64,000 nucleotides of DNA from Cytobacillus stercorigallinarum (GTDB taxonomy: Bacteria; Bacillota; Bacilli; Bacillales; Cytobacillaceae), in NCBI RefSeq assembly GCF_014836495.1, contig NZ_JACSQT010000001.1, positions 124,001 through 188,000 of the forward strand, read 5' to 3'. The position numbers and the translations under genes were made by a program. Below, in pieces: positions 1 through 10,170 of the stretch. The first letter of the stretch is position 1. Each line of letters begins with the position of its first letter. The notes below the pieces were generated by a model. That model searched no databases and was not told where the DNA came from. It worked only from the letters and a program-made list of their open reading frames with translations.

Positions 1-1764
1 AATCATATAAGCATCTACGAATTTACCGTTATTAGCAAATGTAGTGAATGCATTCGTATTCTCTTCAACGGAAACACCGTTTGTTAATGAACCTAATGCA
101 GCTGATCTATTCGTTTTATCTTCTTCAGTTAAGGTGGTTATACCCATCTTTTCAAGATATTGTGCCGGGTTTTGGCTTAAAATATCGGTATAAAGTTTAA
201 CGGCTGGTACGTTATAAGATTGTTCAAGTGCATACCTTGCTGAAACTAAACCATGGTAGGTAAAAGAATAGTTTTTTGGCCAATAGTCACTTGAACCTGG
301 GTTTAATCGCAGTGGCACATCGGGAAGAATACTTCCTGGTTGTGCTGCACCAAGTTCGAATGCAGGACCATAAACAAGTAACGGTTTCATGGTTGAGCCG
401 TTTGGTCTTAAAGTATCGGTTGCATGGTTAAGATCCTCATTTAATGATACACCCTTGCCACGACCCCCAACAAAGCTCAGAATTTTCCCTGTACTGTTTT
501 CAATCAGTTGTCCACCAACTTCTACAGGTTCCATTACTTCTTTTTCTTCACCATCGATTACATAGGTCGCACTTTTGGCTGGTCCGTAGTTAGGATAATC
601 TTTAACTACTTTTTGCCAAGCTTCATAAATATCTTTATCAATAGTTGAGTGGACATGATAACCATTCTGTCTTAATGCTCGATCAGCTAAAATAAGATAT
701 TCGTTTTTAAGGTCGCCAGTTAAATCAGCTTCTTCATAGCCATCTTGTTCGGCTAAGATGGATGCTAAAAGTTCCTTTGCGCGGTCTTGGATTTCATAAG
801 TTAAATAAGGGTATTTTTCAATTGCATCATCATTTTTTGGTTTTCTAAAATCAGCAACAATATTATACTCGCTAGCTTCTTTGTATTCTTTTTCTGTAAT
901 TCTTTCATCATCGTACATTCTCTTCAGTACGACTTTCATACGATCAATGCCTGGCTGCAGAGACTCCTCATCCTTCAAGCCACCACCTTGTTGGAATGGT
1001 GTGTAACCAAAAGGAGACTGGGGCATACCTGCAATGAAAGCTGCTTGCGGAATCGACACATCTTTAGCATCAACACCAAATAAACCTTGGGCAGCAGCCT
1101 GAACGCCAGCGATATTTCTACCTTCCGCATTACGGCCAAAAGTAGAGACATTTAAATAAGCTTCAAGAATCTCTTCTTTATCGAAATAATTCTCTAGCCT
1201 TAATGCGAGTAAGATTTCTTTTGCTTTTCGATCAAAAGAAACTTCGTTTGTTAAGATCTGGTTTTTTATCAGTTGTTGCGTTAATGTACTTCCGCCAGAT
1301 TGAGTAGAGGCGTTTGTGACTTCTTGAAACAGTGCACGGAGGATCGCTTTTGGCACTACACCTTCATGCTCATAAAAATATTCATCCTCTGTGGCAATAA
1401 CAGCATCCTGCAAATACGGTGAAACATTTTCTAACTTCACTTCTTCTCTTTCAAGGTCCGTTCTTACATTTCCTAAATATACATCACCAGCGAAATATAA
1501 TTTTGAGGTTTCCTCATAATTATAGATTTCCTTTTGCATATTTTCATAAGAACGAAGGGGTTCATCTTTAACAAGAGAAGCAAAATAGCCAATACCTGTG
1601 GCACCTGCAAATGCCCCACCTAAAATAGCGGTAATCGCAAAAATTAATAATAAGTTCCATATAACTTGATATGTAATACGTGCGCCTTTTTTGGTTTCAT
1701 TATGAGTTAAAAAACCGAATGCGGCTTTTGCTTTTTCTTTTATCTTGCTGAAGGTTTCATTCAT
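1..1764 (-). CDS. Bifunctional class A penicillin-binding protein (5' part; gene runs off the window)
   Basis: Membrane-anchored peptidoglycan glycosyltransferase/transpeptidase that polymerises and cross-links lipid II outside the cell. The 588 visible codons show a short cytoplasmic head, one membrane segment (about residues 30-55), a GT51 domain with EDEYFYEHEG and GGSTLTQQL, then a transpeptidase domain with the SxxK motif as GSTMK and the SxN motif as SYN. The KTG motif and C-terminus lie beyond base 1. The start ATG at 1764 follows AGGAGGG. A GTG/ATG further upstream in the same stretch meets a stop. It is divergent from tyrS. The family is clear, but which paralogue (PBP1A, 2C or 2D type) cannot be decided from the visible part. 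Confidence 0.93.
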   Translation of the reverse strand, partial: MNETFSKIKEKAKAAFGFLTHNETKKGARITYQVIWNLLLIFAITAILGGAFAGATGIGYFASLVKDEPLRSYENMQKEIYNYEETSKLYFAGDVYLGNVRTDLEREEVKLENVSPYLQDAVIATEDEYFYEHEGVVPKAILRALFQEVTNASTQSGGSTLTQQLIKNQILTNEVSFDRKAKEILLALRLENYFDKEEILEAYLNVSTFGRNAEGRNIAGVQAAAQGLFGVDAKDVSIPQAAFIAGMPQSPFGYTPFQQGGGLKDEESLQPGIDRMKVVLKRMYDDERITEKEYKEASEYNIVADFRKPKNDDAIEKYPYLTYEIQDRAKELLASILAEQDGYEEADLTGDLKNEYLILADRALRQNGYHVHSTIDKDIYEAWQKVVKDYPNYGPAKSATYVIDGEEKEVMEPVEVGGQLIENSTGKILSFVGGRGKGVSLNEDLNHATDTLRPNGSTMKPLLVYGPAFELGAAQPGSILPDVPLRLNPGSSDYWPKNYSFTYHGLVSARYALEQSYNVPAVKLYTDILSQNPAQYLEKMGITTLTEEDKTNRSAALGSLTNGVSVEENTNAFTTFANNGKFVDAYMI

Positions 1765-1894
1765 TCGTTCATCCCTCCTAAAATCAAATACATTATAGCA
1801 TAACCCAACAGGGAATATGACAAGGTTCGTCATAAAGTACAAAATTCATATTTTTCTTAGTATGATGATATAAATAGATGAAAAAAACGTCATA

Positions 1895-1922
1895 TTGACA
1901 TTGGTTATTCTTTTGTGATAAA
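1895..1922 (+). promoter_or_regulatory. Candidate sigma-A promoter of the tyrS T-box transcript
   Basis: TTGACA at 1895-1900 is a perfect -35. The -10 is weaker: GATAAA at 1917-1922 with a 16-bp spacer. A start near 1929 would place the whole T-box in the transcript. Confidence 0.55.
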
Positions 1923-1949
1923 AATGCATTATTACGATTCAATTTAATA

Positions 1950-2190
1950 TTAGCGTTGATGGGTCATAAGTAGTCATTCTATCCCTGTTTCAGAAAGTCG
2001 ACGGATTGCTGTGAGTCGATACAAATAGAAGTGCGAAATACCTCCCTGAGCTTTTACTGCGAACGATTGATCTAGTAGTAGTAAACGGTTTTTCCGTTAT
2101 CAGTGAAGAGTGGAGAATGATGGTGTTCTCAAACTGGGTGGTACCGCGCAAAGAAATGCGTCCCTGCGATGAGCAGGGGCGTATTTTTTT
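1950..2190 (+). promoter_or_regulatory. Tyrosyl T-box leader (tRNA-Tyr riboswitch)
   Basis: Cis-acting leader that reads uncharged tRNA-Tyr and controls tyrS by transcription antitermination. The conserved T-box is seen as CTGGGTGGTACCGCG at 2134-2148. It is followed by a GC-rich terminator hairpin with a T-run (about 2156-2190: GCGTCCCTGC, loop, GCAGGGGCGT). Upstream, the Stem I landmarks CAGAAAG and GCTGTGAG lead to GCGAAATACCTCCCTGAGC. This places the specifier codon at TAC (2039-2041), consistent with tyrosine and with the downstream gene. The exact 5' edge is approximate. Confidence 0.93.
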
Positions 2191-2197
2191 TGGTTAA

Positions 2198-3484
<1,287 letters not shown>

Positions 3485-3491
3485 AATGAAC

Positions 3492-3529
3492 AGCCTTCTT
3501 AAACTAAAACTTAAGAAGGCTCTTTTTTT
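3492..3529 (+). terminator. Rho-independent terminator of tyrS
   Basis: Perfect 10-11 bp stem AGCCTTCTTAA / TTAAGAAGGCT followed by CTTTTTTT, eight bases after the tyrS stop. Confidence 0.93.
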
Positions 3530-3564
3530 ATTTTAAGAAGATGTACCTCATATTGGCTTGATTC

Positions 3565-4944
3565 TTATTCTGCTCGATATTTCTTGAGCTTTCTGGCAGC
3601 AGATGCTTGGCTAATGCCTAACAAATCAGCGACTTTATAGCTTGAAGGATATTGTTTATATGTATGTAAGAGGATATGTTTTTCAATTCTTTCTAACCTT
3701 GCTTTTAAGCTTTCATTATTTTTTGGTAGGGGTAAATCAATGATGTCCGGTTCCATTTGCTTGTTTTTAAAGAGTGCTTGGGGTAGGTGGCTAGGATAGA
3801 TAATGATAGAATCAACTGTTAAGACAAGTCTTTCTATTAAATTCTCTAGCTCGCGCACATTTCCTGGCCAATGATACTCTGTTAAATATTCGTAAGTCTC
3901 TGTATGAAGTTCTTTCTCCATATGATATTTATTGTTCATGATGGACAGATAATGACTGGCTAAAAAAACGATGTCTTCTTTCCGCTTTTTTAAAGGGGGA
4001 ATTTCGATCGGAATGACATTGATACGATAGTAAAGGTCAAGGCGGAATTCACCTTTATTAACCATTTCTTCTAATGGACGATTTGTTGCAGTAATCAGTC
4101 TAAAATGACTCGTCCGATCTGTATTACTACCAACTCTTTTAAACTTCTTCTCTACAAGTACTTTTAACAATTTCACTTGTAAAGACAAGGATAATTCTCC
4201 AATCTCATCTAAAAATAATGTGCCATGATGTGCCTGTTCAATTAACCCCTTTTTCCCTTGCTTATGTGCCCCAGTGAAGCTTCCTGGCTCATAACCAAAT
4301 AACTCCGTTTCGAATAAACTTTCTGGAATGGTACTACAGTTTACCTCAATTAAGGGTTCGTTTCTTTCGTTACTTAGCTGATGGATTTTTCTTGCCCACA
4401 TACTTTTCCCAACACCAGATTCACCTAATAACAAGATTGTTGCGTTCGTATTGGCTACCCGATGAATCGTTCGTTTGATTTCTTCCATTTTTTTATTGCG
4501 ATATTGGGCAGTTTCTTGTTGTCTAAGTGCTTTTACGACTTGTTGATAATTCTGGATTTGTCTCTCTAGCTCTTTATATTGGAGATGAAGTTTATTTATT
4601 TCTGTTTGATCTTGGGCATAGCTCACTACAAATTGTATTTGATTGTTAGAATCAAAAATTGGGTAGGCGGTGGTCATAATGGTTTTACCTGTTAACGTTT
4701 GCTGCATCAGTTCTACTTGTTGTTTCTTTTTTATTACAAGTGCTGTAATCGAAGGATTAAATACGCCTTTTGCTTCTAATTCATAAACCGTTTTACCTAA
4801 GCAATCCTCTTGCTTTACACCATAAACAGTCCAATGCTTTGGATTGAAATATAAGATTTCGCCGGCGCCATTTGTAATTGTAATATTATTATTGGAAGTG
4901 AGAACAATCGTTTCAATTAAAGAATGAAGTGATGAGTTTTCCAT
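3565..4944 (-). CDS. Sigma-54-dependent transcriptional activator (PAS, AAA+, TyrR-type HTH)
   Basis: Enhancer-binding protein that should remodel sigma-54 RNA polymerase at the divergent promoter at 5085-5100. Domains over 459 aa: N-terminal PAS (about 10-115), a coiled linker, an AAA+ domain with Walker A GESGVGKS, the sigma-54 contact loop as GSFTGAH (normally GAFTGA), Walker B GTLFLDEIGEL, and the arginine-finger region. The C-terminal helix-turn-helix is SSYKVADLLGISQASAARKL. There is no receiver domain, so PAS probably senses a small molecule directly. The start ATG 4944 follows AAAGGAGTG. By arrangement it resembles the sigma-54 regulators of gab or omega-amino-acid genes in Bacillus; the inducer is unknown. 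Confidence 0.93.
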   Translation of the reverse strand: MENSSLHSLIETIVLTSNNNITITNGAGEILYFNPKHWTVYGVKQEDCLGKTVYELEAKGVFNPSITALVIKKKQQVELMQQTLTGKTIMTTAYPIFDSNNQIQFVVSYAQDQTEINKLHLQYKELERQIQNYQQVVKALRQQETAQYRNKKMEEIKRTIHRVANTNATILLLGESGVGKSMWARKIHQLSNERNEPLIEVNCSTIPESLFETELFGYEPGSFTGAHKQGKKGLIEQAHHGTLFLDEIGELSLSLQVKLLKVLVEKKFKRVGSNTDRTSHFRLITATNRPLEEMVNKGEFRLDLYYRINVIPIEIPPLKKRKEDIVFLASHYLSIMNNKYHMEKELHTETYEYLTEYHWPGNVRELENLIERLVLTVDSIIIYPSHLPQALFKNKQMEPDIIDLPLPKNNESLKARLERIEKHILLHTYKQYPSSYKVADLLGISQASAARKLKKYRAE

Positions 4945-5016
4945 ATAAACACTCCTTTGTATATAAAGCTCTCTCTAATTATACAATAATTCAAAATATA
5001 ATTAATAATTAATTTA

Positions 5017-5033
5017 TTGATTAAATAAATCAA
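5017..5033 (+). promoter_or_regulatory. Candidate upstream activating site for the sigma-54 activator
   Basis: Inverted repeat TTGATT-AAATA-AATCAA, about 52 bp upstream of the -24/-12 element and between the two divergent genes. This is a typical place for an enhancer-binding-protein site. The region is very AT-rich, so chance palindromes are possible. Confidence 0.4.
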
Positions 5034-5084
5034 AAATGAATTAATCATAAAAAAAGTTTCCTGATTTAATAAGTTTTATATATT

Positions 5085-5100
5085 TGGCATAAGACTTGCA
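5085..5100 (+). promoter_or_regulatory. Sigma-54 (-24/-12) promoter
   Basis: TGGCAT-AAGAC-TTGCA matches the sigma-54 consensus (TGGCAC-N5-TTGCW) with the invariant GG and GC correctly spaced. Transcription would start near 5112, 36 bases before the aminotransferase ATG. The divergent gene encodes the matching activator. Confidence 0.9.
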
Positions 5101-5147
5101 GAGTAAATAATATTATTCAAAATAATCACCTAATGGAGGAATTGACT

Positions 5148-6470
5148 ATGACAACATTATTAACGACAGAGTTATCTGAATTAGATAAGAAGCATTTTAT
5201 CCATCCAACTAGCTCAATTGCACAGCAACAAGCGGAAGGTCCGAGCCATATCTTCACAGAGGGTAAGGGCGTATATTTAACAGATTCGAACGGACATAAA
5301 GTGATTGATGGGATGTCCTCGCTTTGGAATGTCAATATCGGCCATGGGGTGAAGGAAATGGCTGAAGCAGCTTATGAACAAATGTCTAAACTTGCCTTTA
5401 CATCTAATTTTAGTACTTTTAGTAATGAGCCTGCGATTCGCTTAGCAGAAAAGTTGTCAAAAATATTACCTGGGGATCTTAATGCTGTCTTTTTTACATC
5501 AGGTGGATCCGAATCAAACGATACGGCATTTAAATTAGCACGACATTATTGGATATTAAAAGGGCAACCAGAGCGTCAAAAAATTATTTCCCGGAAAATG
5601 TCGTATCATGGTGTGGCAATGGGGGCTACAAGTGCTACAGGGTTAAAACCGTTTCGAGATTTTACAAATGCTAATGCGCCTCATTTTCACTATGTAAATT
5701 CGAGTGTAGAAGAATTCCGTACATTAATAGAAGAGGAAGGGCCAGAGACGATAGCAGCTTTTATTACTGAAATTGTTCAAGGAGCAGGCGGAGTCAATCT
5801 CCCTCCAGAAGGCTACTTTAAAGAGATAAGAAAAATATGTGATGAGTATGGCATCTTAATGATTATCGATGAAGTCATTACAGGCTTTGGAAGAACGGGA
5901 AAATACTTTGCCATTGAACATGATGCCATTCAACCAGATATGCTTTGTTTTGCCAAAGGTGTAACAAGTGGATATGCCCAATTAGGTGGTGTCGCGCTTA
6001 ATAATCGCCTTCACAATGATTTCAAGACGCTTTCAAAAGGTACTTTGTTGCATGGTTATACGTATAGCGGTCACCCGGTAGCCTGTAATGTTGCTTTGAA
6101 AAATATTGAAATCATCGAAAGAGACGGTCTTATTGAGAATGCGGAAAAAATGGGAGAAGTATTATATAAAGGGCTGAAGTACTTAGAAGGAAAACATGAA
6201 ATCGTGACAAATGCAAGAGGGTTTGGTTTACTAGGTGGGATTGATATTGTCAAAGATAGTCAATCTGGTGAGCGTTTTGATGAATATGTAAGTCCACTCA
6301 TTGTGAAGGAAGCCGCTAAGCTAGGGTTGATTTTGCGAACAGTTACGTATGATCATGACTCAATTGTTTTCTCGCCGCCCCTCATCATAAACGAAGCAGA
6401 AGTGGAGCAAATGATTAATATCCTCGACCAAGCGATCGTAAATATCAAGGGAGAGGTGTTAAAAGGTTGA
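5148..6470 (+). CDS. Class III PLP-dependent aminotransferase (omega-amino-acid:pyruvate type)
   Basis: Transfers the terminal amino group of an omega-amino acid or diamine to a keto acid, yielding a semialdehyde for the next gene product. It has 440 aa from ATG 5148. The ATG at 5133 overlaps the GGAGG ribosome site, so the downstream start is preferred. Fold-type I features are visible: SGGSESNDTAFKLARHYW (cofactor phosphate region), IIDEVITGFGRTG (aspartate contacting the pyridine nitrogen), and the Schiff-base lysine in CFAKGVTSGYAQLGG. It is first gene of the sigma-54 operon and overlaps the aldehyde dehydrogenase start. GABA, beta-alanine, taurine and putrescine are all possible substrates; the sequence alone does not decide. 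Confidence 0.9.
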   Translation: MTTLLTTELSELDKKHFIHPTSSIAQQQAEGPSHIFTEGKGVYLTDSNGHKVIDGMSSLWNVNIGHGVKEMAEAAYEQMSKLAFTSNFSTFSNEPAIRLAEKLSKILPGDLNAVFFTSGGSESNDTAFKLARHYWILKGQPERQKIISRKMSYHGVAMGATSATGLKPFRDFTNANAPHFHYVNSSVEEFRTLIEEEGPETIAAFITEIVQGAGGVNLPPEGYFKEIRKICDEYGILMIIDEVITGFGRTGKYFAIEHDAIQPDMLCFAKGVTSGYAQLGGVALNNRLHNDFKTLSKGTLLHGYTYSGHPVACNVALKNIEIIERDGLIENAEKMGEVLYKGLKYLEGKHEIVTNARGFGLLGGIDIVKDSQSGERFDEYVSPLIVKEAAKLGLILRTVTYDHDSIVFSPPLIINEAEVEQMINILDQAIVNIKGEVLKG

Positions 6471-7903
6471 AGGTTGATACAAATAAAAAAACATATATGC
6501 GCTATAACCCTGCTAATATTGATGAATTAATCGGAAAAGTAGAAGAATCATCCTTGGCGGAAGTAGACATTGCGGCTACTTCTGCTAAGCAAGCCTTTAT
6601 AAACTGGAAAAACAAGCCTTCAATAGAACGTGGCGATATTTTACGTGTAGCTGCAGATCTATTAGAAGCAAATATGGAAGAAGTGGCTATACTTGCGACA
6701 AAAGAAACAGGCAAGGTGATAAGAGAGACAAGAGGTGAAATAGGAAGAGCAGCAGCGATTCTTCGCTATTATGGGCAAGAGGGATGGAGACAAATTGGAG
6801 AGCATCTCCCTTCTGCGTTTATAGGAAAAACCCTCTACTCTTCTCGAGTGCCAATTGGACCGATAGCCGTTATTTCTCCATGGAATTTTCCAATCGCCAT
6901 CCCAATATGGAAAATGGCCCCTGCATTGGTTTTTGGAAATACAGTTGTTTGGAAACCATCAGAGGAGTCAACATTAACAGCAATAAAAGTAGCTGAAATT
7001 CTGTGGCAAGCAGGGTTACCTAAAGATGTGCTACAAATGGTTAATGGTTCAGGCACAACGATTGGCGAGGCGCTAGTTTGTCATAAAGACATGACTGCAG
7101 TTACATTTACAGGGTCAAACCAAGTAGGCAATCAAATTGCGATTACTGCTGCATCTCAGCAAAAGAAGTATCAACTCGAGTTAGGCGGAAAAAACCCCGC
7201 GATTGTATTGGCTGATTGTGATTTATCTTTTGCTGCACAATCATGTATAGACGGTGCAATGAAACAGTCTGGGCAACGTTGTACAGCAACGGGCATTGTT
7301 TATGTTGAGGAAGCAGTCTATGATTCTTTTAAAACAATATTGAAGAATATATGCAATGAATTGAAAATAGGGAATCCATTATCAGAGGTGACAGATATTG
7401 GTCCGGTGGTATCAAAGAGACAATATGAAAAAGTACAATCCTATATCCAAAAAGGACTGGAAGAAGGTGCAAAGCTTGTTTGCGGTGGGCAGCCGCTTGC
7501 TGATGGATATTGGCATAATGGTTACTACATTCAACCGACAATTTTTGAAAATGTGAAAGAAGACATGACGATTGTTAAGGAAGAAATCTTTGGCCCGGTT
7601 CTTTGTTTAAGGAAAGTAGCGAATTACAAGGAGGCTTTAGAAGCAGCTAATTCCTCAAAATATGGACTAAGCGCTTCTATTTTCACGAATAATCTTCATC
7701 AGGCCTTTCATTTTATTCAACATGCTGAAGCAGGTATGGTTCAAGTAAATGGAGAGACTGGAGGTGCAGAACCGCAAGCGCCATTTGGTGGAATGAAGGC
7801 ATCAAGCTCAGGCAGCAGAGAACAAGGACAAGCCGCAGTTGAGTTTTTCACAGAGATCAAAACAGTGTCTATACAAACTTTTGAAACATTAGATTACGAT
7901 TAA
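6467..7903 (+). CDS. NAD(P)-dependent aldehyde dehydrogenase (semialdehyde dehydrogenase type)
   Basis: Oxidises the semialdehyde expected from the preceding aminotransferase to the acid. The 478 residues carry the ALDH signatures: PWNFPIAIPIWKMAPAL and KPSEESTLTA (cofactor binding), FTGSNQVGN, general base Glu in LELGGKNPA, and catalytic Cys in QSGQRCTATG. It starts with TTG at 6467, whose last two bases are shared with the aminotransferase stop (TTGA overlap), which indicates translational coupling. Length and motifs fit the succinate/ketoglutarate semialdehyde group; the exact aldehyde is not determined. Confidence 0.9.
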   Translation: MKVDTNKKTYMRYNPANIDELIGKVEESSLAEVDIAATSAKQAFINWKNKPSIERGDILRVAADLLEANMEEVAILATKETGKVIRETRGEIGRAAAILRYYGQEGWRQIGEHLPSAFIGKTLYSSRVPIGPIAVISPWNFPIAIPIWKMAPALVFGNTVVWKPSEESTLTAIKVAEILWQAGLPKDVLQMVNGSGTTIGEALVCHKDMTAVTFTGSNQVGNQIAITAASQQKKYQLELGGKNPAIVLADCDLSFAAQSCIDGAMKQSGQRCTATGIVYVEEAVYDSFKTILKNICNELKIGNPLSEVTDIGPVVSKRQYEKVQSYIQKGLEEGAKLVCGGQPLADGYWHNGYYIQPTIFENVKEDMTIVKEEIFGPVLCLRKVANYKEALEAANSSKYGLSASIFTNNLHQAFHFIQHAEAGMVQVNGETGGAEPQAPFGGMKASSSGSREQGQAAVEFFTEIKTVSIQTFETLDYD

Positions 7904-7914
7904 ATCTGAAAGGG

Positions 7915-9306
7915 TTGAATTTTATTAACAAAAATAAAGTCCTATCTCGATTCGATGTGTTGTTTTTGTCTTTTGGTGCAATGATTGGCTGGGGGTGGGT
8001 TGTGCTTTCAGGCAACTGGGTTCATACTGCCGGTTCTGTGGGAGCAATGATTGCCTTTATTGTTGGCGGTATTTTAGTTTCTTTTGTCGGACTTGCTTAT
8101 GCCGAGTTATCATCGGCGATGCCGACAAATGGGGGAACGATGATTTTTGCCGAAAGAGGTATTGGACGTAAATCTGCTTTTATTGCTGCCTGGGGGTTAG
8201 CGCTTTGCTATATATCAGTCGTCGCTTTTGAAGCAGTTGCCTTGCCGACTGTTGTAGAATATTTGTTTCCTAATTACAAAGTTGGTTTTATGTACACAAT
8301 CAATGATTATGATGTCTATCTCTCTTGGGTTTTAGTAGGTGTAGCAGGCGCTCTATTTGTCACCATTTTTAACTTCTTTGGTGTAAAATCAGCTGCCTTT
8401 TTACAGATGGTATTAACGATTGTGATTGCTTTAATTGGTGTCATGCTCATTGCCGGTGCTGGAGTGACTGGAAGTTTAGCAGATGCAGAGCCACTTTTTG
8501 TAGGGGGCGTTTCAGGTATTATCGTTGTTTTAGTAATGACTCCATTTATGTTTGTCGGGTTTGACGTTATCCCACAGACAGCTGAAGAAATGAATGTACC
8601 TCCAAAATCGATTGGACGACTTTTAATCATGTCAGTCGCCTTTGCTGTTATATTTTATATTGGCGTAGTCATAGCAGTAGGAATAGCAGTAGACAAATCT
8701 ATTCTTTCGACATCAGTTTTACCAACGGCGGATGCGATGGCAAACATATATGGTTCTGATCATTTTGCGACCATTTTGATTCTTGGAGGAATTGCTGGGA
8801 TACTAACGAGTTGGAATGCCTTTATTATTGGTGGGAGTCGTATTCTATGCTCAATGGCAGAGAAGGAAATGATTCCTGCTTGGTTTGGTCGCTTACATCC
8901 GAAAAATAAAACACCAACGAATGCGATTCTTTTTATTGGTGGACTATCCATGTTAGCGCCACTCTTAGGTCGTCCCATGCTTGTATGGTTAGTAGACGCT
9001 GGTGGGTTGGCAGTTCTATTTGCTTATTTAATCGTCTCTATTGCCTTTTTACAACTACGGAAAAATGAGCCAAATATGCCTCGACCATTCAAAGCAGGGA
9101 ATTCTAATATTGTTGGATGGTTAGCGGTTCTATTAAGTATCGGTTTTATTGTCCTCTTCTTCCCAGGAATGCCTGCTGCATTAATCTGGCCATATGAATG
9201 GGTCATTTTTGCAGGTTGGTGGATTATAGGGGGGCTATTAATCTATCTTAAGCGGGAAACTTATATGAAGAGTAACAAAGATATATCTAATTCAAAAACA
9301 ATGTAA
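7915..9306 (+). CDS. APC-family amino acid permease
   Basis: Integral membrane transporter, 463 aa with about 12 hydrophobic segments. The N-terminal FGAMIGWGWVVLSGNWV corresponds to the conserved TM1 substrate-binding break of APC permeases. GFDVIPQTAEEMNVPPKSI is the typical loop motif (E-E-x-x-x-P), and GGSRILCSMAE is also APC-like. It begins with TTG 7915 after GAAAGGG, 11 bases after the aldehyde dehydrogenase stop. It is the last gene of the sigma-54 operon, followed by a terminator, and most likely imports the amino acid or amine the operon degrades. Confidence 0.9.
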   Translation: MNFINKNKVLSRFDVLFLSFGAMIGWGWVVLSGNWVHTAGSVGAMIAFIVGGILVSFVGLAYAELSSAMPTNGGTMIFAERGIGRKSAFIAAWGLALCYISVVAFEAVALPTVVEYLFPNYKVGFMYTINDYDVYLSWVLVGVAGALFVTIFNFFGVKSAAFLQMVLTIVIALIGVMLIAGAGVTGSLADAEPLFVGGVSGIIVVLVMTPFMFVGFDVIPQTAEEMNVPPKSIGRLLIMSVAFAVIFYIGVVIAVGIAVDKSILSTSVLPTADAMANIYGSDHFATILILGGIAGILTSWNAFIIGGSRILCSMAEKEMIPAWFGRLHPKNKTPTNAILFIGGLSMLAPLLGRPMLVWLVDAGGLAVLFAYLIVSIAFLQLRKNEPNMPRPFKAGNSNIVGWLAVLLSIGFIVLFFPGMPAALIWPYEWVIFAGWWIIGGLLIYLKRETYMKSNKDISNSKTM

Positions 9307-9341
9307 CCATTCTATTTGTTTCCAAATATAGCAAGGTTTTG

Positions 9342-9363
9342 CACCCTATTAGGGTGTTTTTTT
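9342..9363 (+). terminator. Terminator of the sigma-54 operon
   Basis: Short stem CACCCT-ATT-AGGGTG followed by seven T, 36 bases after the permease stop. Confidence 0.85.
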
Positions 9364-9427
9364 GTGCCTATTTCTATAATGTTAGAGAAAATTTTCCTAA
9401 TTATAGGAGACTAATCATTTTATGTAG

Positions 9428-9473
9428 CCTTATCACTTGTTTATTGGTTAGACCAGAATAACAAGTGATAAGG
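9428..9473. repeat. Perfect 14-bp inverted repeat with 18-base loop
   Basis: Arms CCTTATCACTTGTT (9428-9441) and AACAAGTGATAAGG (9460-9473) match perfectly. No T-run follows on either side, so this is not a standard terminator. It sits in a gene-poor stretch (9361-9738) of an accessory pocket and could be a small-RNA hairpin, a mobile-element remnant or an operator. No second copy was noticed in the window. Confidence 0.7.
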
Positions 9474-9544
9474 AAATGAAAAAAGCAACGATTATGTGAA
9501 TGAAACAAGTAAAAGAGTAAATATGTCTGTCAGGACAAATAACG

Positions 9545-9646
9545 ATGGAGGAAGAAAAACTTATTGTTGAGGAGTATGGCAATATCGGTCCTATCAATGG
9601 CCCGGATTATGACTTGTTTGTTGATTGTACGGAAATGAAGCTGTAA
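9545..9646 (+). CDS. Possible 33-residue micro-ORF or gene remnant
   Basis: ATG 9545 opens a 33-codon frame, acidic at the start and containing YGNIGPINGPDYDL. There is no convincing ribosome site upstream. The residue pattern looks protein-like, so it may be the tail of a lost gene rather than a functional peptide. No family is recognised. Confidence 0.25.
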   Translation: MEEEKLIVEEYGNIGPINGPDYDLFVDCTEMKL

Positions 9647-9738
9647 TCTTAAGAGTTATCTGAAATATTGAACGTTTTAAGAACTGATGTAAATAAACAT
9701 ATTTCATAGTAATAGAAATTAATTGGAGTTGTTTAATA

Positions 9739-10170
9739 TTGAACCAACAAATAGAAGAAGAACTTAAATTATTGAAATTCCAAATAAAATTGTTAAAAAT
9801 GGCGGTTCCAAATGATGATTATCCATATTTCATGTATTTATTAGATCATGATATTACTGAAAAGCAATCTAATTTAATCAAAGACATTTTAGTTATATTA
9901 AATATTAGAAATAAAACGGTTTTTTCCGAGTATAAAAAAGGTCAACCAGAAATAGCAGAAGGCTTAATAGAAGAATTAAATAAATTCCATATTAATGAGC
10001 AACAGTTGTTTTCCGATGAAAAACCAAGTTATGAAGAATTTGAGTTTTACATCAAACAATTTCTTCCTTCACATGTTAATCCAATATATCTTTTGCAAAG
10101 TTTGGAAAAACAATCTTTATTTAAGAATATTGCAAAATATTTATTAGATAATCTAACTTTTAAAGAATAA
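9739..10170 (+). CDS. Hypothetical protein, DUF1878 (YhaI)-like
   Basis: Predicted soluble, helical, acidic protein of 143 aa. The first 50 residues (LKLLKFQIKLLKMAV, DDYPYFMYLLDHDITEKQS) follow the pattern I recall for B. subtilis YhaI and DUF1878: an amphipathic helix, then a YPFY-like motif and a K/E-rich helix. The remainder is a poorer match. The TTG start at 9739 follows TTGGAG with suitable spacing. It lies alone between the sigma-54 operon and rpsD and is very AT-rich even for this chromosome, so it may be an acquired gene. Function unknown. Confidence 0.55.
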   Translation: MNQQIEEELKLLKFQIKLLKMAVPNDDYPYFMYLLDHDITEKQSNLIKDILVILNIRNKTVFSEYKKGQPEIAEGLIEELNKFHINEQQLFSDEKPSYEEFEFYIKQFLPSHVNPIYLLQSLEKQSLFKNIAKYLLDNLTFKE

